From Lathyrus oleraceus (lineage: Eukaryota; Streptophyta; Magnoliopsida; Fabales; Fabaceae): 64,000 nucleotides of DNA. The first letter of the stretch is position 1, and every line of letters starts with the position of its first letter. The stretch lies in assembly GCF_024323335.1 (NCBI RefSeq), contig NC_066579.1:358128900-358192899 (forward strand), read 5' to 3'. The notes beneath the pieces were generated by a model. That model was not told where the DNA came from, searched no databases, and was given only the letters and a program-made list of their open reading frames with translations. Positions 10,990 through 21,500 of the stretch are shown here, piece by piece. The position numbers and the translations under genes were made by a program.

Positions 10990-12230
10990 GAAATATTATT
11001 AGCTCAACCCAATTGTCATTATCATTGAAATTTTCTCTTCACAACATGGGTATGTTGATCTCAAACGGTAACATCACATCCTTACCGTAAACCATGTTGA
11101 AAGAGGTCTCCTTGTTTGATGAATAGGGATCGTTTGATACGACTATAATACATGTAATACTCAAATGGCATCCTACAATATTATGTCATTAAAATAGACA
11201 TGACATTATGTGAGATAATTTTAGTTTTTCTTAAGATTAAATATGAGATCCATATTACCTCATGTAGTAGTTCGACCCAAAGTCTTTTGACCTCTTCCAA
11301 CTTCTTCCTCATCTCAGATAGTATAATTTATTTTGGCTAATTTTCTTGACCATTGGCTTATGACCTCTTCCAACTTCTTCCTCATCTCAGATAGTATAAT
11401 TTATTTTGGCTAATTTTCTTGACCATTGGCTTATGGATGCTTGATTGAGATGAACTTGTTCTAGTTTTCAATTTGCTCACAAAAGTCGACCACAGAGAAA
11501 CTGGCTAACTATGTCCCTTTGTAAGAAACAAAAGTATTTATAAATTTGAACCTGCAGATGACACTCTAGTATAAAGTTTCTCAAATGTTATTTTTTACAT
11601 TGCCTATGCCTATACCCATTTTATGAAGTAGTCCATAAAAACAAGTAGATATTTAAATTGGCGTGGAGCCAATGGGAAAATCCCTAATATATCAACTCTC
11701 AATTGATACAAAGTCCATGGTGAAATAAATGAGTTTAATATCTCGGCATAGGCATGAATGAAGTTTGAGAATATTTGGCATTTGTCACATTGATTTATCA
11801 ATTAATTAGTGTCTCTTGGCATGTTCTTCCGGTAGTACTTGACCCTTATAAACTTGATTTCTAATGCTCTCCCACATATATGGCTTCTGCACACGCCTTC
11901 AGAAACTTTAGTCAAAACCGAGCCCACCTCCTATTCTACAAAAATCTCAACATAGGTGCGACTTGACCCATTTTGTATCACTTCTTGGAGATCTTCATGT
12001 ATCGCCCAAAAATCCTTTTAATCTTTCTAGCTTCTAATTCATTAGTAGATAATTGCTTTCCCGTTAGATATTTGACAATGGGACCATTCATCTTTGGACC
12101 TTATCAAGCTCAATCATATTAATGACTTTGACCTCCGTGTTAGGGATGGCCAAAGTTTCTTGTATAGATGCCTTTTTGAAGCCTAACATTTTGGTGTTGG
12201 TGAGCTTTAATAACAAATAGGATCTAAAAG
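10990..12230 (-). pseudogene. pol: Tat/Ogre-lineage RNase H-integrase remnant
   Basis: Read on the minus strand, pieces match the pol of Ogre B in order. About 12230-12000 corresponds to the linker after RNase H (KASIQETLAIP onwards). About 11801-11610 contains CDKCQIF and VDILGIFPLAPRQFKYLL, aligning with the KCHKCQIY and GIDMIGKIEP integrase core of Ogre B. Near 11060-11105 the complement gives FNMVYGKDVMLPFEI, aligning with SLVYGMEAVLPVEVEI. Many frameshifts and stops and a 73-bp tandem duplication show it is old. It is unrelated in position to the Ogre elements to the right. Confidence 0.7.
11288..11433. repeat. Exact 73-bp tandem duplication
   Basis: Two consecutive copies, 11288-11360 and 11361-11433, beginning TGACCTCTTCCAACTTC, appear identical by eye. 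They sit inside the decayed Tat integrase. Confidence 0.9.
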
Positions 12231-12717
12231 TTTCTTCATGGGGAATGTGGATTGCCTCAAAAAATTTCATGCCTTTAGCCATTAGGCATTGCGAAAAATC
12301 CGGACCCGACCTCCCCTGCCTCGAATCTAACATGGTAAAACCAATTTATTTGGAGGTGGGGCGGGTGTGGGGAAAACCCGAGTTTTAATCATGGGGGCGG
12401 AGGAGGGGGATGTTAGTACCCCCCCCCCCCCCCCTCCACACACACACACACTTATTAAAGTTAATTTATTATCCTTATTTAATATAACTTTATTACCCAT
12501 TATCCTTATTATTCATTTTTAAAAAATACAAATTAAATGAAAATGGCCAAGTATTATAATTATTCTTAAAATGATCAAATATTTAGTTTAGTTGTTGATT
12601 TTTATTGTTATAAAAAAAATAAACATTAAAAAACGAAATACAATTTATGCGGGTGGGGGCGGGCTGGAGAAACTAGTTCCTTATTAGAGGTGAAGGATGG
12701 GGTAAATTGTTACCCCT
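12231..12717. other. GC-skewed low-complexity stretch with poly-C and (CA)n
   Basis: Contains C-poor, G-rich blocks (12350-12415 and 12650-12700), a run of 16 C at 12419-12434 and a CA microsatellite at about 12437-12451. GGGGCGGG-type strings occur near both ends, but I could not define terminal inverted repeats. No gene. Confidence 0.5.
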
Positions 12718-13899
12718 TGTCATACCCCAAAATCCCCCCCCCCCTTTATTCATATAATTAGAGCTAGTTTATTTTATATTTCATATGTTTAGTTCATAAC
12801 ATCCATGTTCATTTGTAAAAATCATTTGGGTCGTGGCATTAGGACCATTGCATTAGCTTACATCATGCATAACATACATAAGCATTGGTTCTCATTCATT
12901 CAATAAAGGCAAAATAAAGTCAACCATTGACTTGATACTTTTCATCCTTAAGCATTATCTTTCATCCATTGCGTTGTGTCTTGGCATGACCATTAGCATA
13001 ATTAGAGTTTAAGTGGGTTATAAGGGTTTCACTTCCTTTTATTTATTGTTTCTTTTTGCACACCTAAGGTCTATGTCATTTGGCCCATTACACATTTAAT
13101 TTGCTTACCATGAGAAACATAAGAAAACAATGTCTTGTAAACTAAGTTTTGTTTCTGATAGACCTATTTCATTAGTTTAGGTAACTTAGTATTTTCATTA
13201 GTTCCTTTTTCACCGCTAAGCATATCATGAACATTCTTGATAAAACATTATGGTCATTTCTTTTGGAACAAGACGTTTGAATTTAAGAACGTTGCGTGTA
13301 AATTTTTTATTATTTGTATTAATATAACAAGTTGTACAAATGGAAGGTATTAAGTACATCATATGGTACAAGTGCATCAAAATGCTACAAAGGTACAGAG
13401 TTTCTACTATTCTTTTACAAGCTACAAGGAAGCTCATTACATGTTTTATAAAGAACACAAAGATGGTACAAGGTGTTTGAGTCTTAAGGAAGGCATATTC
13501 CTAATAGACTACAAACTAATAAAGACTTCTTCCAAGCCAAGAAAAGGAGGTGTCCTCTTGAAGGAGAATTGCCATCCAAGGCGCAGCAGAATTTAAAAAT
13601 TTCTCCATTTAGTGATCCTTACGAATGGGCATGATCAGTGATAGAATCGTTACCTCTTGTGGCGATTCAAACCTTTGGTGCAGATCTCTTGTAACGATCA
13701 AAACTTTGGATACAAATCCACGGAGCCATCACAAACGTTGAACGATGACAACGTCTCTACTCAGTCCACACGAACGGGTTCCTTCAATCTCAGTGCTAGC
13801 TGGTACGAATGAAGGCTTTGAGTGAGAGAGAGAGGGAAACGAAATTCCAAGTCTTCACTTGAGTTGAGTCTGAGTGACAATGCTTCTACCCAAGGGTTC

Positions 13900-13909
13900 T
13901 ATTTATAGA
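13900..13909 (-). promoter_or_regulatory. LTR TATA box of the solo LTR
   Basis: CTATAAATAG on the complement, about 1.0 kb from the LTR start and followed downstream by a short CT-rich segment. This would place the transcript start near 13870. Confidence 0.55.
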
Positions 13910-14045
13910 ACCACTTGTGTGGGCTTCAAGCTAAAAAGCCCACTTAAGTGTATTTTGGCCCATATCTTATAATATGCCCAAAATCACTTAAGCGTGTGGT
14001 ACCTTACCATATTTCGTATTCCACTTAAGTGCGCCGTACCTTACG

Positions 14046-15080
14046 TGAAGGTGAGAAAAACAAGAAAGGGGGGGGTTTGAATTGTTTGAAAAATAAGCGC
14101 TTTTCCAAAAAAGAAAATCACACAATGATTTTATACTGGTTCGCTTATAACACAAAGCTACTCCAGTCCACCCGACCAAGGTGATTTCGCCTTCAACAAG
14201 GACTTAATCCACTAATCTTGAAAGATTACAAACAACCCCTAAGAGAGAAGAAAATCTCTTAGTCCTCTCAAGTCTACAGACTACAAAGAGTCACTTGAGG
14301 AAATCAAATAAAAATTAGATACAAGATATGTAATCTAGAGTGCTTCTAAGAAAGCAAGTATTACAAATTTAAGAACAGATTTTTCACTTGATAAGCAAAA
14401 GCTTAGTGAAATTCTTTGAAAGCAAGGATGATTTTCTTGAGCGTGAAATAATTCAGTATAGTTTTGGCTAGTTGATTTCTTTCTTACTGAAAGTTGATTT
14501 CTTCTCTATTTATATAGGAGTTGAAGTAGTGTTGAAATAGAGTTGAAGTAGAGTTGAATCTGGTGGATAATGAGATGTAATTACGCCATTCCATAAATAG
14601 CTTCTGCAGGAGACTTTTTCTTTTAGAAGTGACTACTTACCACAAGTAGTATCTTCTCTCTTGGAAGAGGAGATTAACGTCTCTTTCTAATTGAGGAAAT
14701 CCATTTGCAGAATTTTAACTTGGCTTAAACGTTACTTCATCATGATTAACAAATCTGATTAGAGTCTTCGTGTATCTGGAGAATCTTGCTTCTGATGTTA
14801 TTTCTTGAAAGTTCAGATGGCACTGATAACTTCCAGAGTTTACAGAAAGCATTTGTTCAGAGTCAGAGCTTCTTGAAACGAGATTCCACTTTAGATGCTT
14901 CTGATACTTGATAATTTGTATCTGATCTTGTTGTGCATCTGATGACATCATCAGATTTATTTCTTCTATCTTTAGAACCCTGCACACTTAGAGACTTTTC
15001 GTTAGGGTGCCATTTTTGGTTTCATCCTTTGTTATCATCAAAATCAAGGAATCTGTTGTAGAACAATTTTTGTTCTTACA
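14046..15080 (-). repeat. 3' LTR of SIRE A (1035 bp)
   Basis: On the plus strand it begins TGAAGGTGAG and ends TTCTTACA. It is bounded by the target duplication on the left and the polypurine tract on the right. The minus-strand TATA lies at 14516-14506. A 90-residue ORF (14987-14715) occurs in both LTRs but is unsupported as a gene. Confidence 0.95.
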
Positions 15081-15106
15081 ATCTCCCCCTTTTTGATGAT
15101 GACAAA
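15028..15106 (-). promoter_or_regulatory. Polypurine tract flanked by a potential hairpin (SIRE A 3' end)
   Basis: The plus-strand primer site is the complement of ATCTCCCCCT (15081-15090), an AGGGGGAGAT tract touching the 3' LTR. Arms TTTGTTATCATCAAAA (15028-15043, inside the LTR) and TTTTGATGATGACAAA (15091-15106, internal) are complementary at 15 of 16 positions. The loop of 47 bases contains the tract and the LTR edge. The same arrangement is present in SIRE C. Confidence 0.75.
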
Positions 15107-15557
15107 ACAACTTAAAATAGCAGATGAAACATGAATAAAATAAGATCAGATAGACAGAAGCTCCCCCTGAGTTAGTGCTAGGGAGTTCAGAAGTTCTTAC
15201 CAGAGCGTTTCAAGTAATGAGATTTCTGAAACTTTCTGCAAATTCTTAAATTTAATGTTAGAGTTATTTAATCAGAGCTATTTTTATCAGAGCTATTTCT
15301 ACAAATGTTGCAGAGTGCTTAAGGTTTTAGACAAATTTTCATCAGAGCTATTTAATGATTTCTCCCCCTTTTTGTCAGAATCAAAAAGGTAGATATATAT
15401 AAAAAAAATAACAAGATAATAAAGAGAAAAACAATTCATTAATCAGAAGCACAAAGGCACAAAAAAACGTTCAAAACATCAGATCCAAGAGAATATTAGA
15501 GCTAAAGAAGACAGAGGCAAAAACACTAGGCAAGCAAACAAAATAAATCCTAAGTGC
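15107..15557 (-). other. 3' UTR of SIRE A
   Basis: Non-coding segment between the env-like stop codon and the polypurine tract. It holds two further AGGGGGAG-type tracts (complement of about 15162-15169 and 15361-15370) and four short copies of ATCAGAGCTATTT-like sequence at 15265-15356. Repeated polypurine tracts near the 3' LTR are a known Sirevirus trait. Confidence 0.7.
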
Positions 15558-18047
15558 CTAAGGGTTTGGAGGTTGAGGAAGTCTCTGAAGCAACATGGCA
15601 AACATGTTCTGGATGTTTTCATTCAAAGCATCTTGCTTGTCCATCCTGGCACGAAGCTCATTTTGATCTTGCTTTATTTCTTTCTGATCTTGCTTGATCT
15701 CTTTCAGAGCATGAAGAATCATAGGGATCGCAGAGGAAGACTCCCCCTGAGTCAGAGCCTGCTGAGCTTCAGCTTCAGCAGCAGCTTGGGCTTCTGCATC
15801 CGCCTGAGCCTTGGCTTCAGCTTCCTTAATTCTTAGAAGTTCTGCTTCCTTTGCCAGTCTTTCTTCTTCTAACCTTCTAGCTTCTTCTTCAGCTTCCCTA
15901 GCCAATCTTTCCTCCTCTAATCTTCTGGCCTCAGCTTCTCTGGCCAATCTCTCTTGGAGCCGTTCCTTAGCATCTCTGATGTAGCCATTTCTGACTTGTT
16001 CAGAGATACTCTTCAGCCTATAAGACTCAGAGGTCATCCAACTAATGACTCTGTTCCAGTGTGTCCTAACAGATTTAGGATCATCACTAACTTCAGAGTT
16101 TTTAGTCAGAGACTTGACCTTCTGGACTGAAGCTTCTGCAACCTGTATAATGGCCTCCTCAAGGGTAGGTATGGTAAGTTCAGGTTCAGGTTCAGGTGAA
16201 TGAGGTGGAGAGTTTGAAGGGCTAAGATTTAGAGGTTGAGGTTCAGATTCTGCTTCTGGTTGAAGTTCAGAATCTGCGTCTGGTTGAAGACTAGGGGATG
16301 AAGCATATAGTGGATTTAGGTCTAATGGGTCAGAGTCTGGTCCAGGTACAGCGGGAATAATTGGTGGAGTGATATTAGAGGTGAAGGGATCAGATGGTTG
16401 AGTTTCAGAGGGTAAGGTTGTTGTTTGTTGTGGTGGAAGTGAAGTTTGGAGGGGTGAGGTTACTTCAGATTGTCTTGTGGGTTGTGGAGCGAAATTTTTA
16501 GCATAAATTTCAGCTATTGTTGGGGAGTTAGGGTCAAAGTGTTCTTGGTCAGAGGACTCTTGATCAGATAACTCTTGGTCAGAAGAAGGGGAAAGGTAAG
16601 GGGGTGATTCATATTCAGAGGATGAGGAAGAAGAAGTGCTTTGGTGGGTTTGTATAGGTTGAGAGGGAGGAATGAAAGTTCTAGCTATGTTTAGAACTGG
16701 TGTTGGTTGGGAGGTTCTGGTGATTGAGGGTGGGATTTCAGAGGTAGTAAAAATTGGTTGAGAGGAGAGAGGGTTAGAGGAAGCCATTATAGATTCAGAA
16801 GAGACAGGAGGAACAGACTTACCGGAAGAGGCATTCAGAGGTGCTGAAGCTTTGGTGCCAGAAGTTTCTCCAAGTCTGGCTTTCTTTGCTCTCCTTGCCT
16901 CAGCAGCTATCTGTTTCTCAGAGACACCTCTCTTGTATCTGACAAGATCTTCTACAGAGTCCAGACAGTCTTCAAGGCGGAAATCAGAAACATCAACACC
17001 TTCTTCCAGCATACGATGAAGATAGAGGGCAACAGCGTCTCTGGGCTCATCCTTGAAGAATCTGACCAGGCCATGAGGCATCTTCCTCTGATCTTTTAGA
17101 CATTCCCAGGACACATCCATAGTGGGCTTGACTCTAATCTCTTTGATGATTCCCATGCTCTTCAGGTTTTTGGCATTCAGAGGCTTTCCCACATCAATTG
17201 CCAGATCATCCATACATCTGGTCTTCTCCAGATCATCTACCAAGCCATGCTCAATGAAGACATCAGAGAGCAATCTTCCCAGAGGAATGTAGGATCTGGG
17301 CTTCATATTATTCCTCGTTTCTCTGACTGAATCTCTCAGATATCTGAAGAGGAGAACAGGGAGGTTTATCTTCACGCCTTTCTGGATGCAGTACAAAATG
17401 CATTTCTGATCTGCATTTATGTAATCTGAAGAGTTGGAGGCTGGACGATGATGGATTGTTCCCAGAATAATTTTCAGCCAAACTCGGAGGTTCTGATGAA
17501 GCTCCTTGTTCTTAGAGGGGTTTCCTTCAACATTAGGTTTGAAGATTGTAGGGTTGATGACTTCAGTGATGCGCTTTGACCTTGGAGGAATATTGTAAAT
17601 CCTTTTACCTCCAGCTTTCTCCATGTTCAGCAAGGAGGCAATGGACGCTTCTGTGATAACTATCTTCACTCCCAGAACAAATGAGACAATGAATTGGTCA
17701 TCTGCATCAGCATGTCTCCAGAACTCCTTTACCAGAAGAGGATAGATGGGACCATACAACCTTTCAAAATAGTTCTCCCACCCTTGTTGACGAAGTTCCC
17801 CAGTGAGATCAACGTCATTTCTTCTTAGGTTGTCAAAATCAACCAAGGATTCACACAAAACATCCAAACCTTCAAAGGGAGTTGAAAGGTTTATGTGGCT
17901 TTCTCGGTCAAGAATGTGGGGTTCTTGATAAACAGGGGTTATGGTGACGCCTGTAACAGTGGGTGTTTGAGTGTTTGAGGTTTGGGGATTAGAAGTAGAT
18001 TCCATCTGTTGGGAGAAGTTAAAAACTTCTTGCTGTTGAGCATCCAT
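15558..18047 (-). CDS. Sirevirus env-like third ORF, 829 aa, intact
   Basis: Uninterrupted from ATG at 18047. Residues about 85-275 form a conserved block of mixed helices (LYGPIYPLLVKEFW, then DYINADQKCILYCI and IPLGRLLSDVF) like that annotated as putative plant transposon protein domain. Residues about 395-650 are Ser/Pro/Thr/Gln-rich and low in complexity. Residues about 690-770 are a highly charged Glu/Ala/Arg helix likely to form a coiled coil. I see no signal peptide or transmembrane segment, so an envelope role is doubtful. The frame differs from pol and the start is 479 bp past the pol stop, so read-through of the pol stop cannot express it. A TATA box and leader precede it. A homologue lies at 62533-63999. 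Confidence 0.88.
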   Translation of the reverse strand: MDAQQQEVFNFSQQMESTSNPQTSNTQTPTVTGVTITPVYQEPHILDRESHINLSTPFEGLDVLCESLVDFDNLRRNDVDLTGELRQQGWENYFERLYGPIYPLLVKEFWRHADADDQFIVSFVLGVKIVITEASIASLLNMEKAGGKRIYNIPPRSKRITEVINPTIFKPNVEGNPSKNKELHQNLRVWLKIILGTIHHRPASNSSDYINADQKCILYCIQKGVKINLPVLLFRYLRDSVRETRNNMKPRSYIPLGRLLSDVFIEHGLVDDLEKTRCMDDLAIDVGKPLNAKNLKSMGIIKEIRVKPTMDVSWECLKDQRKMPHGLVRFFKDEPRDAVALYLHRMLEEGVDVSDFRLEDCLDSVEDLVRYKRGVSEKQIAAEARRAKKARLGETSGTKASAPLNASSGKSVPPVSSESIMASSNPLSSQPIFTTSEIPPSITRTSQPTPVLNIARTFIPPSQPIQTHQSTSSSSSSEYESPPYLSPSSDQELSDQESSDQEHFDPNSPTIAEIYAKNFAPQPTRQSEVTSPLQTSLPPQQTTTLPSETQPSDPFTSNITPPIIPAVPGPDSDPLDLNPLYASSPSLQPDADSELQPEAESEPQPLNLSPSNSPPHSPEPEPELTIPTLEEAIIQVAEASVQKVKSLTKNSEVSDDPKSVRTHWNRVISWMTSESYRLKSISEQVRNGYIRDAKERLQERLAREAEARRLEEERLAREAEEEARRLEEERLAKEAELLRIKEAEAKAQADAEAQAAAEAEAQQALTQGESSSAIPMILHALKEIKQDQKEIKQDQNELRARMDKQDALNENIQNMFAMLLQRLPQPPNP

Positions 18048-18200
18048 GAAGAAGATTGAAGAAGAAGATGAAGAACTTGCAGAGAACTTGCAGAGAAGGG
18101 TTTAGGGTTTTAGAGTGAGTGAGAGTGATAAGTGTGTGAAATGTGAGAAAAGTGTTTATATACCTAAGTAAAAACGCATGCAAAACGACACCTCAGAATG
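18048..18200 (-). promoter_or_regulatory. Promoter-like sequence upstream of the SIRE A env-like ORF
   Basis: The complement has TATATAAACAC (18162-18152) about 110 bp before the ATG. It is followed by a C/T/A-rich leader with a telo-box AAACCCTAAA (18110-18101) and repeated TTCTTC just before the start codon. This is the architecture of a plant RNA polymerase II core promoter and 5' UTR. The segment 18201-18525 between it and the pol stop is non-coding, with nothing else recognised. Activity is inferred. Confidence 0.6.
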
Positions 18201-18525
18201 CGTTAAACACAATACTCAAAATAGCACGCTTGGGGGGAAAATGATTACAGCTAATAAATGAATGTTTAATCCCACAGTTTGCACACTGCTCGAGGAAAAC
18301 TCAAACGTCTGCCTTTTGAATTTCTTGACAGCTGTCTAGAAGTTCTAAGGTTTGATGCTCAGAGCTCCACGTGTTTAATGTATCTGATCTTCAGGAATAC
18401 CAAGAGATTGGTTCTGAAGATTTCTAACTCAGATATCTTCTTAACAATGTAGAAGTAACAGAGTCAGAGGCAGAATCATATTTGTTTTTATCAGAATCTT
18501 ATTTTATATTTTTCAGAGCCATACT

Positions 18526-21500
18526 TCATTCAGGACAATTTTTAATGTTCAGATTTTCTAAGATGAAAAGAAATCTATCTTCAGCTAGAGGCTTAGTAAA
18601 GATATCTGCCCATTGATGTTCTGTATCAATGAACTTCAGCGTTACTATCCCTTTCTGAACATAGTCTCTAATAAAATGATGTTTAATTTCAATGTGTTTG
18701 GCTCTGGAATGTAGAATAGGATTCTTACTTAAACAAATAGCAGCAGTATTATCACAAAAGATAGGAATGTTACTCTCAAATATCTGAAGATCTTCTAGCT
18801 GATGTTTCATCCAGAGCATCTGAGTTGTGCACAGTGATGCTGAGATATATTCTGCTTCTGCAGTTGATAGAGCAATTGTTGACTGTCTTTTGCTAGCCCA
18901 GGAGATTAGATTGTTTCCCAGAAGCTGGCAATTTCCAGATGTGCTTTTTCGTTCTATTCTATCTCCTGCATAATCTGCATCACAATAACCAGAAAGCCTA
19001 TACTCTGATGTTTTCTCATACATCAGGCCCAGGTTAGGAGTTCCTTTCAGATACTTAAGAATTCTCTTAACAGCTGTTAAATGAGATTCTCTAGGATCTG
19101 ATTGGAATCTGGCACAAAGACAGACGCTAAAGAGAATATCAGGACGAGTAGCAGTCAGATAGAGAAGAGAGCCTATCATACCTCGATAGAGCTTCTGACA
19201 AACCTTATTGCTTACCTCTTCCTTCTCCAGAATGCAAGTTGGGTGCATGGGAGTCTTTGCAGAGTTGCATTCAGTCATGTCAAACTTCTTCAGAACGTCT
19301 TTAATGTATTTACTTTGATGGACGTACGTGACTTCTGGAGTTTGATTAATTTGAATTCCCAGAAAGAACTTTAGTTCTTGCATTAGACTCATTTCAAATT
19401 CTGCCTGCATTAACTTAGAAAATTCTTGGCAAACAGAGATATTAGCAGAACCAAAAATAATATCATCAACATAAATTTGGCATATCATGAGATCATTATT
19501 AAGGTTTTTGCAGAAGAGTGTAGAATCAACTTTCCCTCTGATAAAATTTTGTTCCAGAAGAAAATTGCTTAAACGTTCATACCAAGCTCTGGGAGCTTGT
19601 TTAAGTCCATATAAGGATTTCTTAAGTTTAAAAACATGTTCTGGAAAGTTTGAATTTTCAAAACCTGGAGGTTGATTGACATACACTTCTTCTGAAATAT
19701 AACCATTAAGAAATGCACTCTTGACATCCATTTGATATAGTTTAATAGAATGATTAATAGCAAAAGATACAAGAAGACGAATAGATTCTAACCTCGCGAC
19801 TGGAGCAAAAGTTTCATTATAATCAATACCTTCTTGTTGACTATAACCTTGAGCTACCAGTCGAGCTTTGTTTCTGACAACTTCTCCTTTCTCGTTCAGC
19901 TTGTTTCTGAAAACCCATCTGGTTCCAATGACATGAGTGCCTCTGGGTTTAGGAACGAGATCCCAGACATCATTCTTGGAGAATTGATCTAACTCTTCTT
20001 GCATAGCTGCCACCCAATCGTTATCTTGAAGAGCTTCATCACAGGACATAGGCTCAATCAGAGACACTAGTCCCAGAGGAATATCTTCAGAAGTTCTGAA
20101 GGTAGATCTGGTTCTAACAGGTTCATCTTTGTTTCCCAAAATCAAATCTTCAGATACGTTAATACGACTTTTAACTTTCCTTGGAATTTCTGGAGATTTA
20201 ATTTCTTCAGAGTCTGGAGTGACAGTTGCTTCTGGAGTTTTCTCAGATTCTACCAGAGTGATCTCTAAATCTGCAAACTTTTCAACTAGCTTTGACTTTT
20301 CAGGGTCAAGCTTATCATCAAATCTAACATGAATTGATTCCTCCACAATTTTGGTTTCTGTATTGTATACTCTATAGCCTTTAGAGCGTTCTGAGTATCC
20401 TAACATAATACCTTTCTGTGCTTTGGAATCAAACTTGTTCAGATGTTCTTTAGTATTTAATATAAAACAAATGCATCCAAAAGGATGAAAATATGAAATG
20501 TTGGGTTTTCTTCCCTTACATAGTTCATAGGGAGTCTTTTCCAGAATAGGTCTAATAGAGATTCTATTCTGAATGTAACACGCTGTATTTACAGCTTCTG
20601 CCCAAAAGTGCTTTGCTACATTTGTTTCATTGATCATGGTTCTGGCCATTTCTTGGAGTGTCCTATTCTTCCTCTCTACAACTCCATTTTGTTGTGGAGT
20701 TCTAGGGCAGGAGAAATCATGGGATATTCCATTAGAATCAAATAATTCTTCAAAATCTTTATTTTCAAATTCTCCACCATGATCACTTCTGACTCTAACA
20801 ATTTTAGAGTCAAATTCTTTTTGCACTTTAGAACAGAAACTGGTGAATACAGAGTGAGACTCACTCTTGTGCTTTAGGAATTTTACCCATGTCCAGCGGC
20901 TGTAATCATCAACGATTACTAGTCCATACTTCTTTCCATTGACTGATGCTGTTTTCACAGGACCGAATAAGTCAATGTGAAGAAGCTCCAGAGGCTTAGA
21001 GGTAGAAACAACATTTTTCTTTTTAAAAGATGTTTTTGAAAACTTTCCTTTTTGACAAGCTTCACACAGAGCATCTGAAGAAAACTTCAGTTTAGGTAAG
21101 CCTCTGACTAACTCAAGTTTAGTTAGCTGAGAGAGTTTTCTCATGCTAATGTGGCCTAAGCGTCTATGCCATACCCATTGCTCTTCGTGAACTGACATTA
21201 AACATTTAACATTTTGATCTTTTAAATCAGAAAGATTTATTTTATAAATGTTGTTTTTCCTCTTGCCTGTGAAAAGGACAGAGCCATCGTTCTGACTAAT
21301 GGCTTTACACGTTTTTTGATTAAAGATTACATCATAACCGTTATCACTTAATTGACTTATGGATAACAAGTTATGCATTAATCCTTCTACATAAAGAACA
21401 TCAGATATAGAGGGAAGAGTACCATTACCAATAGTTCCGGAGCCTCTGATCCTTCCTTTCTGATCTCCTCCGAAGCCTACAAATCCAGCGTCTTTAAGTT

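Noticed and set aside
12231..12717. MITE or hAT-like DNA transposon in the G-rich stretch
   Set aside because: GGGGCGGG blocks near both ends suggested inverted termini, but I could not align them as terminal repeats and found no target duplication.
13163..13173. CCTATTTCATT shared between 13163-13173 and 25298-25308 as borders of the solo LTR
   Set aside because: The left copy is not followed by an LTR-like TG end. The border at 13559 gives TG...CA ends and a near-perfect 5-bp duplication instead.
14715..14987. 90-residue ORF on the minus strand in the SIRE LTRs (again at 24050-24322; altered version at 61697-61987)
   Set aside because: It recurs only because the LTRs are the same sequence. 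In SIRE C it has an insertion and a changed end, there is no domain, and it overlaps the U3 end.
15558..18047. A true viral envelope gene in SIRE A
   Set aside because: No signal peptide, transmembrane segment or fusion-peptide-like stretch is visible. The protein is a soluble-looking helical domain plus low-complexity and coiled-coil parts. Kept as env-like by position only.
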